Origin: Paramicrobacterium fandaimingii
Lineage (GTDB): Bacteria > Actinomycetota > Actinomycetes > Actinomycetales > Microbacteriaceae
DNA length: 64,000 nucleotides
Direction of reading: 5' to 3'
Assembly: GCF_011751745.2 (NCBI RefSeq)
Contig: NZ_CP061170.1
Coordinates: 2,604,001-2,668,000, forward strand
Made by a program: the position numbers and the translations under genes. Numbering within the stretch: position 1 is the first letter of the stretch; each line of letters begins with the position of its first letter. Shown here piece by piece: positions 1 through 8,820 of the stretch. The notes below the pieces were generated by a model that was not told where the DNA came from, searched no databases, and was given only the letters and a program-made list of their open reading frames with translations.

Positions 1-92
1 GATGTTGGACTTCACCTCGACCTTGCTCACCATGTGCAGCGAAGGCAAGGGGACGATGCCGCCACTGTCGCACGAGAGATCATTCGTCGCAC

Positions 93-929
93 TCAGGCAG
101 ACGAAGCTCGATAAGCGTCAGGTGACTCTCCACGTTCGGCTGTCACCCTGTTCGAGAGTATGTGGAGAGGGTTGACAAGGCGCGCTCGAAGTTCGAGAAG
201 TTCGTCATGGAGTTCCTGACGCGTCTCGGCTGCTGTTGTTGCGCCGACAAACGAAACTCCCAGCCCGAGTGGGGCTTGCCCGACCCTGCCGGCAGGAAGG
301 CTCACGGCAATACCGTGTACGCCAGGAAGTACAGCACCATCTTCCACGGCGAATCCTCGTTCGCGAACGAGCGCGAGCTTCCCCTGCAGATCCTCCAGAT
401 TCCGAGTACTCAGTCCTGTCCACGCCGGGAAGGCGTCGTCTGCGCTGAAGCGTCTCTCCACCTCGTCCGTCGAAAGCTCTGCGAGAAGCGCGTTCCCGAC
501 GGCCGTCGATGCTGCGGGAAATCGGTCGCCGATGCTCGCCGACAAACGCAGCGGCGCCCGACCCTCATGGCGAGCCAGGTAGAGAACGTCCGTGCCGTCG
601 AGAACCGCCACCTTGACGAGCTCGTGGCGCATATGCGGGAGTTCCGAGCATGCAGCATAGAAGTCACGAAGTTGGTCATAGTTGGACAAATATGCTCCAC
701 CAAGCTCAACCGTGCGTCTGCCCAACTCGTAGCCTTCAGGAACTCGTGTGATGAGACGACTTTCTTCAAGCTCCCTGCAGAGATTCGACGTTGTCGATTT
801 CGCAGATGAGATGGCCTCCGCAATCTCCGTCAGGCTCTTTCCACCTCTCGACTCAGCGAGAAAATCTAGGATCGAGATCGCTTTGGAGAGCGCGGGCACC
901 ACCGAGCGCGAAGTGGAAGCATCCTTCAC
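93..929 (-). CDS. IclR family transcriptional regulator
   Basis: A 278-residue protein with an N-terminal winged helix-turn-helix (about residues 10-65) and a C-terminal IclR effector-binding domain (about 85-255), the usual family length and order. IclR proteins bind DNA as dimers or tetramers and respond to small organic acids or sugars. The start is GTG, preceded by GGAAGGGG. It lies on the same strand as the sulfatase and follows it by about 100 bp. Its upstream region carries a 13-bp motif that recurs between the sulfatase and tctC, so it probably regulates itself and that divergent pair. The effector is unknown; a carboxylate carried by the Tct transporter is a reasonable guess. Confidence 0.9.
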   Translation of the reverse strand: MKDASTSRSVVPALSKAISILDFLAESRGGKSLTEIAEAISSAKSTTSNLCRELEESRLITRVPEGYELGRRTVELGGAYLSNYDQLRDFYAACSELPHMRHELVKVAVLDGTDVLYLARHEGRAPLRLSASIGDRFPAASTAVGNALLAELSTDEVERRFSADDAFPAWTGLSTRNLEDLQGKLALVRERGFAVEDGAVLPGVHGIAVSLPAGRVGQAPLGLGVSFVGATTAAETRQELHDELLELRARLVNPLHILSNRVTAERGESPDAYRASSA

Positions 930-952
930 AATGCCCCTTCCGTCAAGAGAAA

Positions 953-970
953 CTGATTCAGCATACTGAC
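953..970. promoter_or_regulatory. Candidate IclR operator upstream of the iclR-type gene
   Basis: The sequence CTGATTCAGCATACTGAC contains the inverted repeat TCAG-CATA-CTGA and lies about 25 bp upstream of the GTG start of the IclR gene. Its 13-mer ATTCAGCATACTG (956-968) is repeated exactly at 2508-2520, in the sulfatase-tctC intergenic region. The shared sequence suggests one regulator with two targets. This is inferred from sequence only. Confidence 0.5.
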
Positions 971-1031
971 CTTGTTACAACATTGTGGCACCTGATGACC
1001 GTTATCGATGCAATCGGCGATGACGCCTCCG

Positions 1032-2465
1032 TCACCGGAAGGCCTTTGCCCAGGTAGAGGTCTTGAGCTCGCTCTCTGCCCGCCATCGGGAGATCACCGT
1101 ACTGAGTCTGGATCGCGTCGCATGATGCGTCGGGTCATCCCACAGGTTCACCTCCTCGCTCGGATCTGCATGCAGATCGAAGAGCTGACCGTAGTCGTCA
1201 TCAATGAATTCCACGAGCTTGAACTGATCGTCGCGCACCATCGTCATCAATTCAGTGCCGAAGAGAATGACATCACGAGCATGCTCTGAGAACACAGCTT
1301 CTCTGCCTCGCCAAGCCTCTCCTCTCAACGCCGGCGCGAGTGACTCAGCTTCCATCCACGCCGGAGGCTCAAGCCCCGCAAGCTCGAGAACCGTCGGACC
1401 AAGATCCATGTGAGCGACGAGTCCGTTGAGAACCTGACCCGGTGCCACCGTTGGCCCCCACACGATTGCAGGAACGCGAACACTTGGCTCGTACATCGTC
1501 CACTTCTGCGAGTGCCCGTGGTCATTCAGGCAGTCCCCGTGGTCTGACGTGAAGATGATGATTGTCTCTTCGAGAACGCCGCGCTTCTCGAGCGCATCAA
1601 TGACGTGACCCACCTGTTCGTCGATCATCGAGACATTTGCCATGTAATGCCGCCGTTGTCTCTGCGTCTGCTCGTCAGTGGGGTGCTCGAGATGAACGAC
1701 GCCGTCGTGATCGATATCGAGATGGTCCTGCCGAAGTTCCTTGAGAGCATGAGGCTGGCTCTCGATATCGGTCTCCGTCATTGCAGGTTCTGGCATTCGT
1801 TCACCCTCGTACGCATCAAGGTGCCGAGGGGTCGGATCGTAGGGAGGGTGCGGTCCGGGGAATCCAATTTGAAGGAAAAAGGGCTCGTCTCCTGGATACG
1901 TGTCGAGCCAATGCACGGCGAACCCGCCAACAAAATTGTCTGCATGAAGATCTTCGGGGGCTTCCCACACGAATGCGCCGAGGCGATCCTCGTAGTCAGG
2001 CATCGCGCGATACTTTGTTCTGCGGTCAGGCTTGATCAGCCCTCGCGCCATGAACGCTTTATCCCACTGATCCAGAAAGAACGGAAGCTTCGGGTTCGAC
2101 CGATCTTTGTTCTCCACAACATGTCGTTCGTGAAATCCCACCGACGTCTCATACGGATAGGTGTGCATTTTGCCGACATTCACGCAGCGATACCCCGCTT
2201 CGGCAAGCTGCTCAACCCATGAATGATTCCAGGGGTCATCGTTTCTCAGCACCCCCGTCGTATGCGGATACAGGCCAGTGAAGAGACTTGCCCGGGACGG
2301 CGCGCATGACGGTGCTGTCACGTAGGTGCGCGTGAACGCGGTACCTTCCTTCACCAATCGATCAAGATTCGGCGTTTTCGCATGCGAATATCCGAGTGCC
2401 GCGATGGTGTCGAACCGCTGCTGGTCGGTGATGATGAAGACTACGTTCGGTCGTCCGTCCGTCAT
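1032..2465 (-). CDS. Type I sulfatase (arylsulfatase/choline-sulfatase-like), cytosolic
   Basis: A 477-residue sulfatase of the alkaline phosphatase superfamily. An early metal-binding Asp-Gln-Gln-Arg lies at residues 14-17. The signature C54-A-P-S-R58 contains the cysteine that is oxidised to formylglycine in active enzymes, and a later TSDHGD motif carries further metal ligands. I chose the ATG at 2465 because the NVVFIITDQQR strand that begins the fold follows directly; an in-frame extension to 2558 reads as non-conserved leader and runs into the putative operator. No signal peptide or membrane segment is visible, so the substrate must be imported. It diverges from the tctCBA operon and precedes the IclR gene, suggesting hydrolysis of a sulfate ester brought in by that transporter. 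No formylglycine-generating enzyme is in the window. Confidence 0.88.
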   Translation of the reverse strand: MTDGRPNVVFIITDQQRFDTIAALGYSHAKTPNLDRLVKEGTAFTRTYVTAPSCAPSRASLFTGLYPHTTGVLRNDDPWNHSWVEQLAEAGYRCVNVGKMHTYPYETSVGFHERHVVENKDRSNPKLPFFLDQWDKAFMARGLIKPDRRTKYRAMPDYEDRLGAFVWEAPEDLHADNFVGGFAVHWLDTYPGDEPFFLQIGFPGPHPPYDPTPRHLDAYEGERMPEPAMTETDIESQPHALKELRQDHLDIDHDGVVHLEHPTDEQTQRQRRHYMANVSMIDEQVGHVIDALEKRGVLEETIIIFTSDHGDCLNDHGHSQKWTMYEPSVRVPAIVWGPTVAPGQVLNGLVAHMDLGPTVLELAGLEPPAWMEAESLAPALRGEAWRGREAVFSEHARDVILFGTELMTMVRDDQFKLVEFIDDDYGQLFDLHADPSEEVNLWDDPTHHATRSRLSTVISRWRAESELKTSTWAKAFR

Positions 2466-2498
2466 TTCTCTACACTTCCTCGTCGAAGACCAATATTC

Positions 2499-2521
2499 CT
2501 GAACACTATTCAGCATACTGG
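2499..2521. promoter_or_regulatory. Candidate IclR operator between the divergent sulfatase and tctC
   Basis: CTGAACACTATTCAG (2499-2513) is an inverted repeat of CTGAA and TTCAG with a 5-bp spacer. It overlaps ATTCAGCATACTG (2508-2520), the 13-mer also present upstream of the IclR gene. A third, weaker palindrome, GTTCAGTACTCAGAAC, lies at 2567-2582 close to the tctC start. The position fits co-regulation of both divergent transcripts. Confidence 0.5.
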
Positions 2522-2604
2522 ACACAAATTCAAGTTGGCTTGATATTGCGGGTTTCATTCGCTAACGTTCAGTACTCAGAACAGCATTCAGGTCAGGAGC
2601 TTCG

Positions 2605-3639
2605 ATGATGAAGATTATTTCCGGTAGTTATGTCTCGCGATATACCGCAGCGAGCGGAGCGCCCGTTTCACGGCAGTGGCACAAGAAGGCCGGTGCAGCA
2701 TTTGCAGCATGCGCCCTGGTCAGTGTGCTTGCTGGCTGCGCATCAGGTTCGGGAAGCGCATCAGATTCCGGTTGCGACCAGATTGATCTGATCGTTCCTT
2801 ACTCCCCCGGTGGAAGCTCCGACACGGCGGGTCGCTCCCTCGCGAAGATTGCCGAAGATGAATCGGGGATCACCGTAAACGTGATCAACCAACCGGGAGC
2901 CAACGGCACCACAGCGGCAACCAAGGTTGCGCAGAAGAAGCCAAAAGCCTGCGAAGCCATCATGCTTCCGAATGGCCCTTTCACATCAATGCCGTTCTTC
3001 CAGGACGTGCAGTTCACGCCAGACGATTTTGCGGCTGTAGCGTCCCTCAACCAGGAAGACATTGTCTTCGTCGTGAATTCCGAAAGCGGATGGACATCAC
3101 TCGACGACCTTGCTTCGGACAAATCGCATCGCTTCAACTACGGCACCACAGGAGGAGGCAGCTATACCCAATTGGCTCAAGCCCAGACATTCGACAAACT
3201 GGGCCTTGACGCAACAGGAGTTCCCTTTGAGGGAAATGCCCCCGCGCTCACTGCACTCCTCGGAAATCAGGTTGACGTCGTCGCTGCCCACCCGGGCGAG
3301 GTTCTTCAGTACATCGAATCGGGAGATCTCACGGCCGTCGCGGTATTCAGCGAGGAACGTTCACAATATCTCGAAGACGTCCCCACAGCGCTTGAGCAAG
3401 ACGTCGATGTCAATATGTCGATCTGGAAGGGACTCTACGTCAATGACGAACTCGAGAAGGCCGCGCTGACAGAGCTCACGGACATCTTCGAGAAGGCCGC
3501 TGCATCTGATGAGTTTACGGAAACCCTCGATTCGCTTTACTCTGCTCGCGCAGCGACGACGACGGGCGACATGATCTCGCAGCTCAAGAAGGAACGGAAA
3601 ACCAACGAAACGCTGTTTGAAGAGCTGGGACTTCTCTAA
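2605..3639 (+). CDS. tctC: TctC-type substrate-binding lipoprotein of a tripartite tricarboxylate transporter
   Basis: A 344-residue Bug/TctC family extracytoplasmic receptor. It has an unusually long positively charged N-region, a hydrophobic stretch and a lipobox (LAGC, Cys45), so it should be a membrane-anchored lipoprotein. The mature part opens with IDLIVPYSPGGSSDTAGR, typical of the first strand and carboxylate-binding loop of the family. An AGGAG ribosome-binding site precedes tandem ATG codons at 2605 and 2608. It is followed at 4 bp by tctB and then tctA, forming a complete three-gene transporter. Family members bind citrate, tartrate, aromatic acids and other carboxylates; which one cannot be read from sequence. 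Confidence 0.93.
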   Translation: MMKIISGSYVSRYTAASGAPVSRQWHKKAGAAFAACALVSVLAGCASGSGSASDSGCDQIDLIVPYSPGGSSDTAGRSLAKIAEDESGITVNVINQPGANGTTAATKVAQKKPKACEAIMLPNGPFTSMPFFQDVQFTPDDFAAVASLNQEDIVFVVNSESGWTSLDDLASDKSHRFNYGTTGGGSYTQLAQAQTFDKLGLDATGVPFEGNAPALTALLGNQVDVVAAHPGEVLQYIESGDLTAVAVFSEERSQYLEDVPTALEQDVDVNMSIWKGLYVNDELEKAALTELTDIFEKAAASDEFTETLDSLYSARAATTTGDMISQLKKERKTNETLFEELGLL

Positions 3640-3642
3640 CCC

Positions 3643-4167
3643 ATGTCTGACAGCAGCGAGCGAAGCGAGAACATAGCCTCATCAAGCGAGGACACGAGCG
3701 ACGTGGTCGATTCTGCGCAGTCCGCTCAGTCGCGCTCTGGGGAAATGCCTCGCCGTCTCGCCGCGACAATCGGCTTCACCATTCTCGGGGCCGGCGCGTG
3801 TGCTTGGACTGTTTCGATTGGAATCGGAACACCAGATGCGCCTGGCCCCGGGTTCTGGCCGTTCGTGCTTGGCCTGAGCATCATCGCCGCTGCAATCGTC
3901 TTCGTCGTGGTGAACCGGGATGGCAAAGGCGAGCGCTTCAGCCGCGATTCGCTCACGGGCATCAGCCTCATCGGTGCAGTGGCAGTGTTCATCGTTCTCA
4001 TGACCTATGTTCACTTCATCGTCGCGTCGGCATTCCTCCTGACGATCGGACAGATTCTTGCGGGCGAGCGGAGTTGGATCAAAATCACCGCCGTGACAGT
4101 CATCACATCGGCCGCCTGCTGGTTCCTTTTCTTCATCTTGCTCGGCGTTCCAACACCGCGCGTATGA
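3643..4167 (+). CDS. tctB: TctB family small membrane subunit
   Basis: A 174-residue membrane protein with a charged serine-rich N-terminal tail of about 40 residues, then four hydrophobic segments (about residues 45-65, 74-90, 108-125 and 144-168). This is the layout of the small TctB subunit. The sequence GIGTPDAPGPGFWPFVLG after the first segment is characteristic, since TctB proteins carry a G-PG-FP/WP motif there. It sits between tctC and tctA with short gaps and is almost certainly co-transcribed. Together with TctA it forms the secondary symporter that accepts ligand from TctC. Confidence 0.9.
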   Translation: MSDSSERSENIASSSEDTSDVVDSAQSAQSRSGEMPRRLAATIGFTILGAGACAWTVSIGIGTPDAPGPGFWPFVLGLSIIAAAIVFVVVNRDGKGERFSRDSLTGISLIGAVAVFIVLMTYVHFIVASAFLLTIGQILAGERSWIKITAVTVITSAACWFLFFILLGVPTPRV

Positions 4168-4200
4168 CTGGCGTTCCACCTATTCAGTTCTGAGGTCTTC

Positions 4201-5754
4201 GTGCTCGACTCACTTCTTATCGGCCTTCAAACGGCATTAACACTAGAGAACCTTCTCATGGTGCTGATTGGGGTTCTTGCGGGGAACCTCATCGGAGTGC
4301 TGCCGGGCCTCGGCTCAGCAGGAACCATCGCCCTGCTCCTTCCGATCACATACGCGCTGCCTCCCGAATCGGCAATCATTATGCTTGCCGGGATCTTCTA
4401 CGGCTCCGCGTACGGCGGAACAATCACGTCGGTGCTCCTGAAGATCCCAGGCGAAGCAACAACAATCGTGACGACCTTCGACGGCCACGCAATGGCGAAG
4501 AAGGGCCAGGGCGGCGTGGCTCTGGGCATCTCGGCCATCGGTTCGTTTATCGGAGGAACCGTCGCCATCATCGGACTGCTGTTCCTCGCGGCTCCGTTCG
4601 CAAAGCTTGCTCTCGAGTTCGGACCGCCCGAATATGCACTTCTCGCTTTCGCAGGAATCATCCTCGTCTCCTATCTCACCAACGGAGCCTTTCTTCGCGG
4701 AGCCCTCGTGGCCGGCCTCGGCCTTCTCCTCGCGACAATCGGGCAGGATCCCGTGACGGGCGCGAACCGTTTCACTTTCGGCGTTCCCGACCTTGCCAGC
4801 GGAATCTCGTTCGCGGCCGTAGCCATGGGTCTCTTCGGAATCGGCGAGCTTATCTCGACGGTCGAGGGGTCAAAAGGCACGTCGCAGACCGCACTGGGCT
4901 ACGGACGTGTGTTGCCGAACCGCGCGGAGATGCGAGCATCGGGTGGGCCCATCGCGCGAGGGTCGATTATCGGATTCTTGCTCGGAGTGCTTCCTGGCGG
5001 AGGTGCGACAATTGCATCGATGGCGTCGTACGGGCTCGAGAAGCGACTCGGCAAGGATCGCAGTCGCTTTGGGCAAGGCGCGATTGAAGGCGTGGCCGGA
5101 CCGGAGACAGCGAATAACGCGGCAGCAAACTCCTCGTTCATCCCGCTACTCAGTCTGGGGATTCCCGCAAACACAACGATGGCCGTGATCTTCGGGGCAC
5201 TTCTCCTGCAGGGAATCACTCCTGGTCCGCTCCTGGTGAGTAGCCACCCTGAAGTCTTCTGGGGCGTGATCGTGTCGATGTTCATCGGCAATATCGTGCT
5301 TCTTGCCCTCAACATCCCCCTTGTGAAGATCTTCACGCGACTCCTCAGTGCACCATTGCGCTATCTTGCTCCGATTACGCTTGTCGTCACGCTCGTCGGT
5401 GTGTACAGCGTCAACAACACGATGTTCGATGTCTGGGTCGCACTTGGCTTCGGAATCGTCGGATACGTCCTCAAGAAGTACGGGTTCGAACCCGCGCCTC
5501 TTGCTCTGGCATTCGTTCTTGGCCCGCTTCTCGAGTCCAACTTCCGTCGAAGCCTTCTCATATCTGACGGATCGTTCACGATCTTCGCTACGAGTCCCGT
5601 TGCGCTCGTTGCCCTTGTCGCCGGCGCGATCTTCGTCACTTTCCTCGTGTTGCGTCGAATCACTGCACGTTCGGCCTCAAAACGCTCGTCACAGCGAGTG
5701 GAAGCATCGACGTCGACCGACCCGGCACCTCAGCCCGGCAATAAGAAGAAATAG
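4201..5754 (+). CDS. tctA: TctA family large permease subunit
   Basis: A 517-residue polytopic membrane protein, the normal TctA length, with about 11-12 hydrophobic segments. Family motifs are clear: GNLIGVLPGLGSAGTIALLLP near residues 28-48, then YGSAYGGTITSVLLKIPGE, and the second-half repeat GFLLGVLPGGGATIASMASYG. The start is GTG at 4201, preceded by TGAGGT. It is the ion-coupled translocation channel of the tctCBA importer. The C-terminal 35 residues are hydrophilic and probably cytosolic. Confidence 0.93.
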   Translation: MLDSLLIGLQTALTLENLLMVLIGVLAGNLIGVLPGLGSAGTIALLLPITYALPPESAIIMLAGIFYGSAYGGTITSVLLKIPGEATTIVTTFDGHAMAKKGQGGVALGISAIGSFIGGTVAIIGLLFLAAPFAKLALEFGPPEYALLAFAGIILVSYLTNGAFLRGALVAGLGLLLATIGQDPVTGANRFTFGVPDLASGISFAAVAMGLFGIGELISTVEGSKGTSQTALGYGRVLPNRAEMRASGGPIARGSIIGFLLGVLPGGGATIASMASYGLEKRLGKDRSRFGQGAIEGVAGPETANNAAANSSFIPLLSLGIPANTTMAVIFGALLLQGITPGPLLVSSHPEVFWGVIVSMFIGNIVLLALNIPLVKIFTRLLSAPLRYLAPITLVVTLVGVYSVNNTMFDVWVALGFGIVGYVLKKYGFEPAPLALAFVLGPLLESNFRRSLLISDGSFTIFATSPVALVALVAGAIFVTFLVLRRITARSASKRSSQRVEASTSTDPAPQPGNKKK

Positions 5755-5808
5755 CATTTTCATCGTCGTCTGCCTCCATTCCCCGTGCAGATGACATTGC
5801 GTACCTGT

Positions 5809-5830
5809 GTGTCCTCCAAAGTGAGGACAC
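5809..5830. terminator. Perfect 8-bp hairpin after tctA
   Basis: GTGTCCTC and GAGGACAC form a perfect stem around the six-base loop CAAAGT. The element lies 55 bp after the tctA stop and about 40 bp before the next gene. No T-run follows, so it could be a weak terminator or an operator for the downstream membrane protein. Confidence 0.35.
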
Positions 5831-5872
5831 GACAGGAGCGTCGATCCGTACCAAGATAGACAAGGAGGATTG

Positions 5873-6424
5873 ATGGGGGAAACGGCGCTGATGGATTCGA
5901 CCGTCGTGCGGACACGACGGTCTCTGCTGTGGCAGGGGCTGCTTGTCGTGGCGGTCATCGCGGTACCGCTTCTGCTCACTCTCTACTGGCTCGCCGTTCC
6001 GGTCGGCGCCGGCTGGTGGGTTCTCGCGGCGCAGGTTCTGCTGATGGCGGTTCTCGTCGTTGTCGGCGTGCGCTTCGCGATGATGAAGGTGTCGATCTCG
6101 GCATCACGCTTGGGAGTCGTGCCGTTTCTTCCCCGAAGTCGAGACGTCGAGCTGATCGACGTCGCCCGCGCCATTGTGTTGCGCCTGCGTCGCCCCGGCG
6201 CGACCGAACCCGTTCTGCAGATGTTCGTGCTCGACGGTGAGGGTGCCCTGCTGCTGCGCATGCGCGGTGAATTCTGGACGGACGAGTCGATCAACCGCGT
6301 TGCGTCCCGTCTGGTGACGGCCCCCGTCGAGCATGTGCAGAACACGGTGACGCTCGACGAGCTTCAGCGCTCGAACCCCGACATGCTCACGTGGTTCGAG
6401 CGGCGTCCGCAGCGCAGCTACTAG
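5873..6424 (+). CDS. Hypothetical membrane protein with two transmembrane segments
   Basis: About 183 residues. Two hydrophobic helices (about residues 20-42 and 46-68) are followed by a soluble C-terminal domain containing SASRLGVVPFLPRSRDVELIDVARA, which resembles the short beta-rich PH-like domains of small actinobacterial membrane proteins. AAGGAGGA immediately upstream supports the start; ATG at 5873 is preferred, and the overlapping TTG at 5870 is possible. It is separated from tctA by a hairpin, so it is probably its own unit. No specific function is recognised. Confidence 0.72.
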   Translation: MGETALMDSTVVRTRRSLLWQGLLVVAVIAVPLLLTLYWLAVPVGAGWWVLAAQVLLMAVLVVVGVRFAMMKVSISASRLGVVPFLPRSRDVELIDVARAIVLRLRRPGATEPVLQMFVLDGEGALLLRMRGEFWTDESINRVASRLVTAPVEHVQNTVTLDELQRSNPDMLTWFERRPQRSY

Positions 6425-6473
6425 CTCGCTCCGAGCTCAGCGCGGCTCCGAACGCGAACGTGGCGCAGCCGCT

Positions 6474-7067
6474 TCATAGCCTCATGCCGAAGGTGACGCT
6501 GCCCTCGTCGCGCTCAAGACGGTGAAACCCGATGCGCTCGTAGAACCCGATTGCCCCCGCGTTCGCTGACCCCGCCGTCAGGTGAAGACCGGTGACTCCC
6601 CGCGCGGTCAGCTCAGCGACGAGCGTGTCGATGAGCCGTCGCCCGAGGCCCTGCCCCTGCGTGACAGGAAGCAGATCGATGTGCAGGTGCGCGGGGTACG
6701 CGTCGACGTCGCTCACGAGCAGCCGATCGGGGTCGGCGGCCGAATCGATCAGCCCACGCTCCCCCGGCTTCTCGCTCTCGTTCGGCTCGTAGCGCCCCGC
6801 GACCTCGGGCCACCAGGTGTCGGCAAACCAACGCGCGAACGCGCGTGTGTCTGCCGTGGCGATGAGGTACCCGATCACCCGTTCTCCGTCATCGACAACC
6901 CACGCGAGGCTTGGGTCGTGGCGAAGATACGGCGCCGCGTATACGTCGACCAACAGCGTGCCCCGTGAGAACTTGCCCGTCGCGTCGCCGCCAGAGTCGC
7001 CGGTGCGCACGCAGATGTCATACACGTCGTCGATGTCAGAGGCACGATAGGGGCGGATGCTGCTCAC
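6474..7067 (-). CDS. GNAT family N-acetyltransferase
   Basis: A 197-residue acetyltransferase. The N-terminus SSIRPYRASDIDDVYDIC is the usual first strand and helix of the fold. The acetyl-CoA pyrophosphate loop is visible as QGQGLGRRLID (about residues 135-145), and NAGAIGFYERIGFHRLE is the family's C-terminal strand motif. The GTG start lies close to the divergent LtrA-like gene, leaving about 60 bp for both promoters. The acceptor substrate is not predictable. Confidence 0.85.
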   Translation of the reverse strand: MSSIRPYRASDIDDVYDICVRTGDSGGDATGKFSRGTLLVDVYAAPYLRHDPSLAWVVDDGERVIGYLIATADTRAFARWFADTWWPEVAGRYEPNESEKPGERGLIDSAADPDRLLVSDVDAYPAHLHIDLLPVTQGQGLGRRLIDTLVAELTARGVTGLHLTAGSANAGAIGFYERIGFHRLERDEGSVTFGMRL

Positions 7068-7128
7068 ACAGCGAGTCTACGGGCGTGGCCACCGCGGACG
7101 CGGACGAACCTGCGCGAGAATGTTCGTC

Positions 7129-8310
7129 ATGCGCACTCGTTTCGGCCTCATTCGCATGAACCCACGCGATCCGTCGCAGCCGAACCGTGTGGCGAGTCCG
7201 CTTGAACTGTTTTTCGACCTGGTGTTTGTCGTCTCGGTCTCGCTGTCGTCGTCCCACCTTCATGCGGCAGAATCCGACGCGCACATCGTCTCTGGTGTTG
7301 GCTCGTACCTCATGGTGCTTCTCGCCGTGTGGTGGGCGTGGATGAACTTCACCTGGTTCGCCACAGCGTTCGATACCGATGACTGGTTTTACCGTCTGCT
7401 GACGATCGTGCAGATGTCGGGAGCTCTCGTTCTCGCTGCCGGCACCGGCAGCGCTATGACCGAGGGCGACTTCACGATCATGACTCTCGGCTACGTCGTG
7501 ATGCGGCTGCCGATGGTAGCTCAATGGCTGCGTGCCGCAGCATCCGTCCCCCATCTGCGCCAGACAGCGCTGGTCTATGCGGTGGGCATCACGATCATGC
7601 AGGTGCTGTGGATTGCCCGCCTCTGGCTGCCCGAGCAGGGAGGAGTCGTGTCGTTCCTCGTGCTGATGGGCGGGGAGCTTACCGTGCCGATCATCGCCGA
7701 GCGTCGTCGTCACACACCGTGGCACCCCGAGCACATCACTGAGCGCTACAGCCTGTTCACTCTTATTCTCATCGGCGAGTCCGTGCTGGCCTCCGCGAAT
7801 GCCGTGATCGACTCCGTGGAGCACACAGCGCACCTGCCCTCGCTGATCATTGTCGCGGTGTGCGGACTCATTCTCGCCGCGGGAATGTGGTGGACGTACT
7901 TTGCGCGCGAGCATTCGGACAGCATCACGAGCTTCGGCTCGTCGCTCACCTTCGGCTACGGGCACTTCGTCGTCTTCGCCGCTGCCGGCGCGCTGTCGGC
8001 GGGTATCGAGGTGGCGATCGACGTCGATACCAACGCCGCCGACGTCGCAGGTGTTGCTGCGGCAGCCACACTCACCGTGCCTGTCAGCCTTTTTCTGCTC
8101 GGCACGTGGGCGCTCACGTTGCGCCATGTGCTGAGCCGTGCGACGAACATCGTCATCGTGGCATTGGCAGCGCTGATCGGGCTGTCTGCTCTGGTTCCCT
8201 TCTCACTGCCGGTCGCCGCCGCATGCATGGTCACACTCGTCATCGTTCTCGAAGCCTCGCGCAACGCGGATCGCACCACGCGCATCGAGCAGGGCACATT
8301 TTCCCTCTGA
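7129..8310 (+). CDS. Low temperature requirement A (LtrA) family membrane protein
   Basis: A 393-residue protein from the chosen start, with about 11-12 hydrophobic segments. The near-N-terminal block SPLELFFDLVFVVSVSLSSS and the later HPEHITERYSLFTLILIGES are diagnostic of the LtrA family, named from a Listeria mutant that fails to grow in the cold. The biochemical role of the family is unknown. I chose ATG 7129 because GAGA lies 9 bp upstream; ATG 7120 is also in frame, and a further in-frame extension to 7057 would overlap the divergent GNAT gene. Confidence 0.87.
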   Translation: MRTRFGLIRMNPRDPSQPNRVASPLELFFDLVFVVSVSLSSSHLHAAESDAHIVSGVGSYLMVLLAVWWAWMNFTWFATAFDTDDWFYRLLTIVQMSGALVLAAGTGSAMTEGDFTIMTLGYVVMRLPMVAQWLRAAASVPHLRQTALVYAVGITIMQVLWIARLWLPEQGGVVSFLVLMGGELTVPIIAERRRHTPWHPEHITERYSLFTLILIGESVLASANAVIDSVEHTAHLPSLIIVAVCGLILAAGMWWTYFAREHSDSITSFGSSLTFGYGHFVVFAAAGALSAGIEVAIDVDTNAADVAGVAAAATLTVPVSLFLLGTWALTLRHVLSRATNIVIVALAALIGLSALVPFSLPVAAACMVTLVIVLEASRNADRTTRIEQGTFSL

Positions 8311-8384
8311 CCTCTTCACGCTCGCTTCTTTTTGAGCGGCCAGATCGTGCAACGATGGAGAAAACTTTCGCGAGAGGATCTCTC

Positions 8385-8807
8385 ATGTCACTGTCGACAG
8401 CGCCGTACATCTCGTTCCCCGGCACCACCGCCGAGGCAATGACGTTCTATCAATCCATTTTCGGCGGCGAGCTTGAGATGCTGACCTACGACAGCATGTC
8501 GACCGAGGGCTTCCCCGTGAAGCCCGAACCGGATGCCGTTGCACACGCGAGCCTCACAGGAGGCGCCCTCGACCTGCGGGCCGGCGACAGCATCGGCGAC
8601 GAGCCGTCGCCCGTGACCTCTGACACCTACTCGCTGATCGTCACCGTCGGCTCTGTCGCCGAGGGCGAAGCGCTCATCGACACCTTCACAGCGGCAGGCG
8701 GCACCGTCGAGATACCGTTTCTTGCGGCGCCCTGGGGCGACACCTACGGGCAGGTGCGCGACAGCTTCGGTGTGCTGTGGCAGGTGGATGCTCCGGCCGC
8801 GCCGTGA
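8385..8807 (+). CDS. VOC superfamily (PhnB/glyoxalase-like) protein
   Basis: A 140-residue protein beginning MSLSTAPYISFPGTTAEAM, the typical opening of PhnB-type VOC proteins, which fold as paired beta-alpha-beta-beta-beta units. The C-terminal WGDTYGQVRDSFGVLWQV is the conserved second-module motif. Proteins of this group are often annotated as 3-demethylubiquinone methyltransferases or glyoxalases, usually without evidence. GAGAGGA upstream supports ATG 8385. It converges on the alditol oxidase gene. Confidence 0.85.
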   Translation: MSLSTAPYISFPGTTAEAMTFYQSIFGGELEMLTYDSMSTEGFPVKPEPDAVAHASLTGGALDLRAGDSIGDEPSPVTSDTYSLIVTVGSVAEGEALIDTFTAAGGTVEIPFLAAPWGDTYGQVRDSFGVLWQVDAPAAP

Positions 8808-8820
8808 CGCTCCGTGTCGG

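Noticed and set aside
162..809. Long plus-strand frame opposite the IclR gene
   Set aside because: It is antisense to a clear family member, with a cysteine- and arginine-rich translation of no recognisable fold.
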